DNA of 64,000 nt from the NCBI RefSeq assembly GCF_016862775.1, contig NZ_BONP01000001.1, positions 124,001 through 188,000 of the forward strand. The letters are read 5' to 3'. The notes beneath the pieces were generated by a model that had not been told where the DNA came from, made no database searches, and saw nothing but the letters and a program-made list of their open reading frames with translations. The stretch's first letter is position 1. The number at the start of each line of letters is the position of its first letter. Shown here in pieces: positions 61,000-64,000 of this stretch. The stretch is from Cellulomonas phragmiteti. GTDB taxonomy: Bacteria; Actinomycetota; Actinomycetes; Actinomycetales; Cellulomonadaceae. The translations under genes and the position numbers were made by a program.

Positions 61000-61512
61000 A
61001 TGACGACGACGGAGGCCGCACCCGGCCAGGACCTGCCCGGCGACCGCGAGGTCCTCGACTGGGAGACGTTCGGTGCGGCCGTGCGTGAGATGGCGCAGGA
61101 GGTCGTGGACTCCGGGTACGTGCCCGACGTCGTGGTGTCGATCGCACGTGGGGGGCTGCCGCCCGGCGGCGCCCTCGCGTACGCGCTGGGCACCAAGGCG
61201 GTCGGCACGATGAACGTCGAGTTCTACACCGGCATCGGCAGCACCCTGCCCGAGCCGCTGCTGCTGCCGCCGCTGCTCGACACCACGGCGATGCAGGACC
61301 TGCGCGCACTCGTCGTCGACGACGTCGCGGACTCCGGGGAGACGCTCGCGCTGGTGCAGCGGCTGCTCGCCCAGCACTGCCGCGAGGTGCGCACCGCGGT
61401 GCTGTACGCCAAGCCGCGGTCCGTCGTGGACCCGGACTACGTGTGGCGGCGCACCGACCGGTGGATCACGTTCCCGTGGTCGGCGCTCCCGCCGGTCGAG
61501 GCGACCCGCTGA
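61000..61512 (+). CDS. Phosphoribosyltransferase-domain protein
   Basis: A 170-residue type I PRTase-fold protein. VVVSIARGGLPPGGALAYAL is the PPi loop region and LRALVVDDVADSGETLALVQ the PRPP-binding motif. It resembles xanthine-guanine PRTase homologues (Gpt/HprT-like) of actinobacteria, with YAKPRSVVDPDYVWRRTDRW forming the hood, so purine salvage is likely but the base is uncertain. No good Shine-Dalgarno is seen before the ATG, so a short or absent leader is possible. Its 3' end overlaps the convergent HAD gene by 47 bases. Confidence 0.85.
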   Translation: MTTTEAAPGQDLPGDREVLDWETFGAAVREMAQEVVDSGYVPDVVVSIARGGLPPGGALAYALGTKAVGTMNVEFYTGIGSTLPEPLLLPPLLDTTAMQDLRALVVDDVADSGETLALVQRLLAQHCREVRTAVLYAKPRSVVDPDYVWRRTDRWITFPWSALPPVEATR

Positions 61513-62188
61513 CGGCCCCGTCGTCGCCGGACGCACGGCCCAGGACCGCGAGCACCGCGGCCGCGAGGCCACCGACGTCGGCCACGACGTCGACCGCGCC
61601 GGCCGCGGCGAGCTCACCCGGCTGCGCGTAGCCCCAGGCCACCCCCAGGCAGTCGACGCCGTGGGCCCGCGCGCCGTGCACGTCGTGCTCCCGGTCGCCG
61701 ACCATCAGCACCGCACCGCCGGGTCGCAGCGCGTCCAGCGCCGCCGCGACGACGGTCGCCTTGGAGGACGGCACGTGGTCGAGCGGTGCACCGAACACGC
61801 CCTCGAGGTGCGCGGCGAGCCCGAAGCGCTCGCAGATGGGCCCGGCGAAGACCTCGGGCTTGCTGGTCGCGACCGCCAACCGCACGCCGGCCGCGCGCAG
61901 CTCGACCAGCTGCTCCGGGATGCCGGCGTACACGGAGTTCTCCCACATGCCGGCCTCGCGGAAGTACCCGCGGTACGCCGCGACCGCCTCCGGCACGCGC
62001 TCGCCCGGCACCCCGAACGCGGGGAACGAGTCCGCCAGCGGGGGACCGACGAACCGGCGCAGCGCCGCGTCGTCGGGGACGGGCATGCCGAGGGCCGTGA
62101 ACGCGACGCGCGCGCTCGCGGCGATGCCGGGGTAGGAGTCGGTGAGGGTGCCGTCGAGGTCGAGCAGGACCAGGGGTGCGGGAGTCAT
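61466..62188 (-). CDS. HAD hydrolase, phosphoglycolate phosphatase-like (copy 1)
   Basis: A 240-residue HAD phosphatase. Motif I LVLLDLDGTLTDSYPG (nucleophile Asp), motif II LAVATSKPE, motif III Lys in PSSKATVV and motif IV GGAVLMVGDREHDVHGARAH are all present, with a C1 helical cap between I and II; the GDREHDVHGA block is typical of the Gph/PpaX-like 5'-nucleotidase group. ATG at 62188 has GGGAGG nine bases upstream, better than the ATG three codons earlier. It is a tandem paralogue of the next gene and convergent with the phosphoribosyltransferase. Confidence 0.9.
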   Translation of the reverse strand: MTPAPLVLLDLDGTLTDSYPGIAASARVAFTALGMPVPDDAALRRFVGPPLADSFPAFGVPGERVPEAVAAYRGYFREAGMWENSVYAGIPEQLVELRAAGVRLAVATSKPEVFAGPICERFGLAAHLEGVFGAPLDHVPSSKATVVAAALDALRPGGAVLMVGDREHDVHGARAHGVDCLGVAWGYAQPGELAAAGAVDVVADVGGLAAAVLAVLGRASGDDGAVSGSPRPAGAPTTGT

Positions 62189-62227
62189 CCCCGCCATCCT
62201 CCCAGCACTGCCCGCCGGCGCCGACGG

Positions 62228-62899
62228 TCAGCCGGCGAGGTGGGCGAGCACCGCGGCGGGCACGTCGACGGGGGACGTGAGCACGGCCGCGGCACCCGCG
62301 GCCCGCAGCTCGTCCTCGCCGCCGTACCCCCACAGCGCACCCAGGCACGGGATCCCGTGCTCCGCGGCACCGTGCACGTCGTGCTCGCGGTCTCCGAGCA
62401 TCACGGCCCGGTACCCCGCGTCGCCGGTGGTCGCGCGCACCCAGGTCAGCGCGCGCCCGATGATGTCGCCCTTGGTCTGCGACTCGTCGTCGGGGGCGCC
62501 CACGAGGTGGTCGAGCAGCGGCGTCAGCCCGACCTCGTCGCAGATGGGCGCGGCCCAGCGCGTCGGCTTGGCGGTCGCGACGACGAGCAGCACCCCGGCC
62601 TCCCGCAGGGTCGTCAGCGCCTCGGGGACGCCGTCGAAGACGCGGGTGTCCCACACGCCCTCGCGCCCGAAGTGCTCGCCGTAGCCGGCGATCGCGGCGT
62701 CGAGGCGGTCCGCGGGCACGCCGTGCGTCGTGAAGGACCACGCGATGGGCGGCCCGGCGAACGACCGCATGACGTCCTCGCCCGGTGCGGGCAGGCCGAC
62801 GCCCGCGTACGCCGCGCGCACGGACGCGACGATGCCGGCGGCGGAGTCCATGAGGGTGCCGTCGAGGTCGAGCAGGGCCACGGGGCGTGCGGGGGTCAT
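62228..62899 (-). CDS. HAD hydrolase, phosphoglycolate phosphatase-like (copy 2)
   Basis: A 223-residue HAD phosphatase colinear with copy 1: ALLDLDGTLMDSAAGIVASV, FAGPPIAWSFTTHGVPADRL, LVVATAKPTRWAAPICDEVG, the Lys in QTKGDIIG, and RAVMLGDREHDVHGAAEHGI, then CLGALWGYGG against CLGVAWGYAQ in copy 1. The two genes clearly arose by tandem duplication and have since diverged in the cap. Substrate unknown. 39 bases separate the two genes. Confidence 0.9.
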   Translation of the reverse strand: MTPARPVALLDLDGTLMDSAAGIVASVRAAYAGVGLPAPGEDVMRSFAGPPIAWSFTTHGVPADRLDAAIAGYGEHFGREGVWDTRVFDGVPEALTTLREAGVLLVVATAKPTRWAAPICDEVGLTPLLDHLVGAPDDESQTKGDIIGRALTWVRATTGDAGYRAVMLGDREHDVHGAAEHGIPCLGALWGYGGEDELRAAGAAAVLTSPVDVPAAVLAHLAG

Positions 62900-62966
62900 G
62901 CGCCCGATGGTGCCCCGAGCAGGTGCGCCGGCACGAATCGACGGGGCGTCGTGTCGCGGTCGTCGC

Positions 62967-63205
62967 TATGCTGGCCCGCACAGGCGTCGACCCGGCCATC
63001 ACCGGCGAGCCTCCGGAAGAACGGGACGCCGCGGGTGCGGCGCCCTCAGTAGAACCGGACGGGGCAGGCCCGTCACAGCCGTCGGCGAGAGGCCGGGGAC
63101 CCGTCCCCGGCAAGCGAGGTGGTACCGCGGTGTCCCCGGCCGGTCCGGGTGGCGTCGTCCTCGTGGCCGTACCGCGCCCGGACCGGGTGCGTGAGACCAG
63201 GAGCA
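62967..63205 (+). promoter_or_regulatory. T-box leader of ileS, with -10 box
   Basis: The T-box sequence GAGGTGGTACCGCGG (63116-63130), with the UGGUACCGCGG core that pairs with the tRNA acceptor end, lies upstream of ileS. A short Stem I with CCGG-CCATCA-CCGG (62992-63005) offers ATC (62998-63000) as an isoleucine specifier. Further stems are GACGGG/CCCGTC (63058-63074) and GCCGGGGA/TCCCCGGC (63092-63111). A 10-bp stem CCGGTCCGGG/CCCGGACCGG (63140-63149 with 63177-63186) follows, then AGGAG before the start. No U-tract is seen, and actinobacterial ileS T-boxes have short Stem I and are thought to act on translation. TATGCT (62967-62972) is a -10 candidate. Confidence 0.88.
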
Positions 63206-63211
63206 CCGACC

Positions 63212-64000
63212 GTGGCGTACCCGCTGCACCGCACGTCCGACGGCACCCCCGCGACCGTCCCGCCCAGCCCCGACCTGCCCGCCCTGGAGCAGGACGTGCT
63301 GCGGTACTGGGAGGCGGACGACACGTTCCGCGCGTCGGTCGCGCAGCGACCCGCGGGGCCGGACGGGACCAACGAGTACGTCTTCTACGACGGCCCGCCG
63401 TTCGCCAACGGTCTGCCGCACTACGGGCACCTGCTCACCGGCTACGCCAAGGACGTCGTGCCGCGCTACCAGACGATGCGCGGCAGGCGCGTCGAGCGCC
63501 GCTTCGGGTGGGACACGCACGGCCTGCCCGCGGAGCTCGAGGCCGAGCGCGTCCTGGGGATCACCGACAAGTCGCAGATCGACGAGATGGGCATCGCCGC
63601 GTTCAACGAGGCCTGCCGCTCGTCGGTGCTGACCTACACCCAGGAGTGGCAGGACTACGTCACGCGCCAGGCGCGCTGGGTCGACTTCGAGCACGACTAC
63701 AAGACGCTCGACCCGTCGTTCATGGAGTCGGTGATCTGGGCGTTCAAGCAGCTGTACGACAAGGGCCTGGCCTACGAGGGCTACCGCGTCCTGCCGTACT
63801 GCTGGCGCGACGAGACCCCGCTGTCCAACCACGAGCTGCGCATGGACGACGACGTGTACGCGTCGCGTCAGGACCCCGCGCTGACCGTCGTGCTGCCGCT
63901 CGTCGACGCGCCCGGCGACCTGGCGGACGCTGCCCTGCTCATCTGGACGACCACCCCGTGGACGCTGCCGTCGAACCTCGCCGTCGCGGCCGGCCCGGAC
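63212..64000 (+). CDS. ileS: Isoleucyl-tRNA synthetase, N-terminal part (3' end beyond window)
   Basis: The first 263 codons are visible. The frame starts GTG GCG TAC CCG with AGGAG upstream and reads [20 protein letters not shown], containing the HIGH-equivalent HYGH, then [20 protein letters not shown], the conserved class I GWDxHGLP block, and [20 protein letters not shown] and [17 protein letters not shown] at the start of the editing domain. The SNHELR type of sequence is that of the eukaryote-like IleS2 group common in actinobacteria, often less sensitive to mupirocin. Controlled by the T-box leader. Confidence 0.97.
   Translation, partial: MAYPLHRTSDGTPATVPPSPDLPALEQDVLRYWEADDTFRASVAQRPAGPDGTNEYVFYDGPPFANGLPHYGHLLTGYAKDVVPRYQTMRGRRVERRFGWDTHGLPAELEAERVLGITDKSQIDEMGIAAFNEACRSSVLTYTQEWQDYVTRQARWVDFEHDYKTLDPSFMESVIWAFKQLYDKGLAYEGYRVLPYCWRDETPLSNHELRMDDDVYASRQDPALTVVLPLVDAPGDLADAALLIWTTTPWTLPSNLAVAAGPD

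Overview
The window is a contiguous piece of a very GC-rich, gene-dense actinobacterial chromosome. The tig-clpP1-clpP2-clpX order, cofactor F420 biosynthesis genes, a class F-type sortase, an FHA/FtsK ATPase with a WXG100 protein, and a secreted esterase carrying a family 2 cellulose-binding module on a Pro-Thr/Ser linker all point to a Cellulomonas-like member of the Micrococcales. GTG starts and 4-base GTGA/ATGA stop-start overlaps are frequent. I see no transposase, phage gene, plasmid function or CRISPR array, so this looks like core and lineage-specific chromosome.

Layout. 1-556: end of an acyltransferase-3 gene, cut by the window edge. 622-4753 (minus): cysK with a cysteine-rich leader peptide, cysE, a DUF1648 membrane protein and an LLM-class flavin oxidoreductase. 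4784-9352: SGNH hydrolase, tRNA-Pro(TGG), a DUF1801 protein, a glycerophosphodiesterase with two glycosyltransferases, and tRNA-Gly(TCC). 9450-14505: trigger factor, clpP1P2, clpX and a chorismate mutase-like protein. 14649-20164: Vms1/Rv2629-type protein, an AMP-forming long-chain acyl-CoA ligase, and a polar amino acid ABC importer. 20203-26724: valS, DUF305 and DUF3105 proteins, a CGNR regulator divergent from an EamA transporter, and a uridine kinase-like protein with a degenerate P-loop. 26801-31737: an F420-dependent Fgd-like enzyme with cofE, an NYN-domain protein, a DUF418 membrane protein, an HhH-GPD protein and a methyltransferase. 31796-36710: an EssC/EccC-like ATPase and a WXG100 protein behind matching promoters. 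36793-38537: sortase and ice-binding-like surface protein. 38644-43323: a metal-chelate ABC importer continuous with cofD and cofC. 43518-46491: CBM2 esterase and a MocR regulator. 46725-55319: a probable reductive pyrimidine or hydantoin catabolic locus. 55426-59929: an SDR and a heterodimeric ABC exporter. 59942-64000: FNT channel, a phosphoribosyltransferase, two tandem HAD phosphatases, and a T-box leader followed by ileS, which runs off the end.

Three themes tie the genes together. (1) Cofactor F420: cofC, cofD and cofE plus three LLM-family enzymes are here, and one of these sits inside the pyrimidine catabolic locus at the position where the initial ring-reducing enzyme is otherwise missing. 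(2) RNA-level amino acid sensing: a Cys-rich leader ORF before cysK and a T-box before ileS. (3) Cell-surface export: a minimal type VII-like ATPase/WXG100 pair sharing an unusual promoter architecture, next to a sortase overlapping an ice-binding-like protein.
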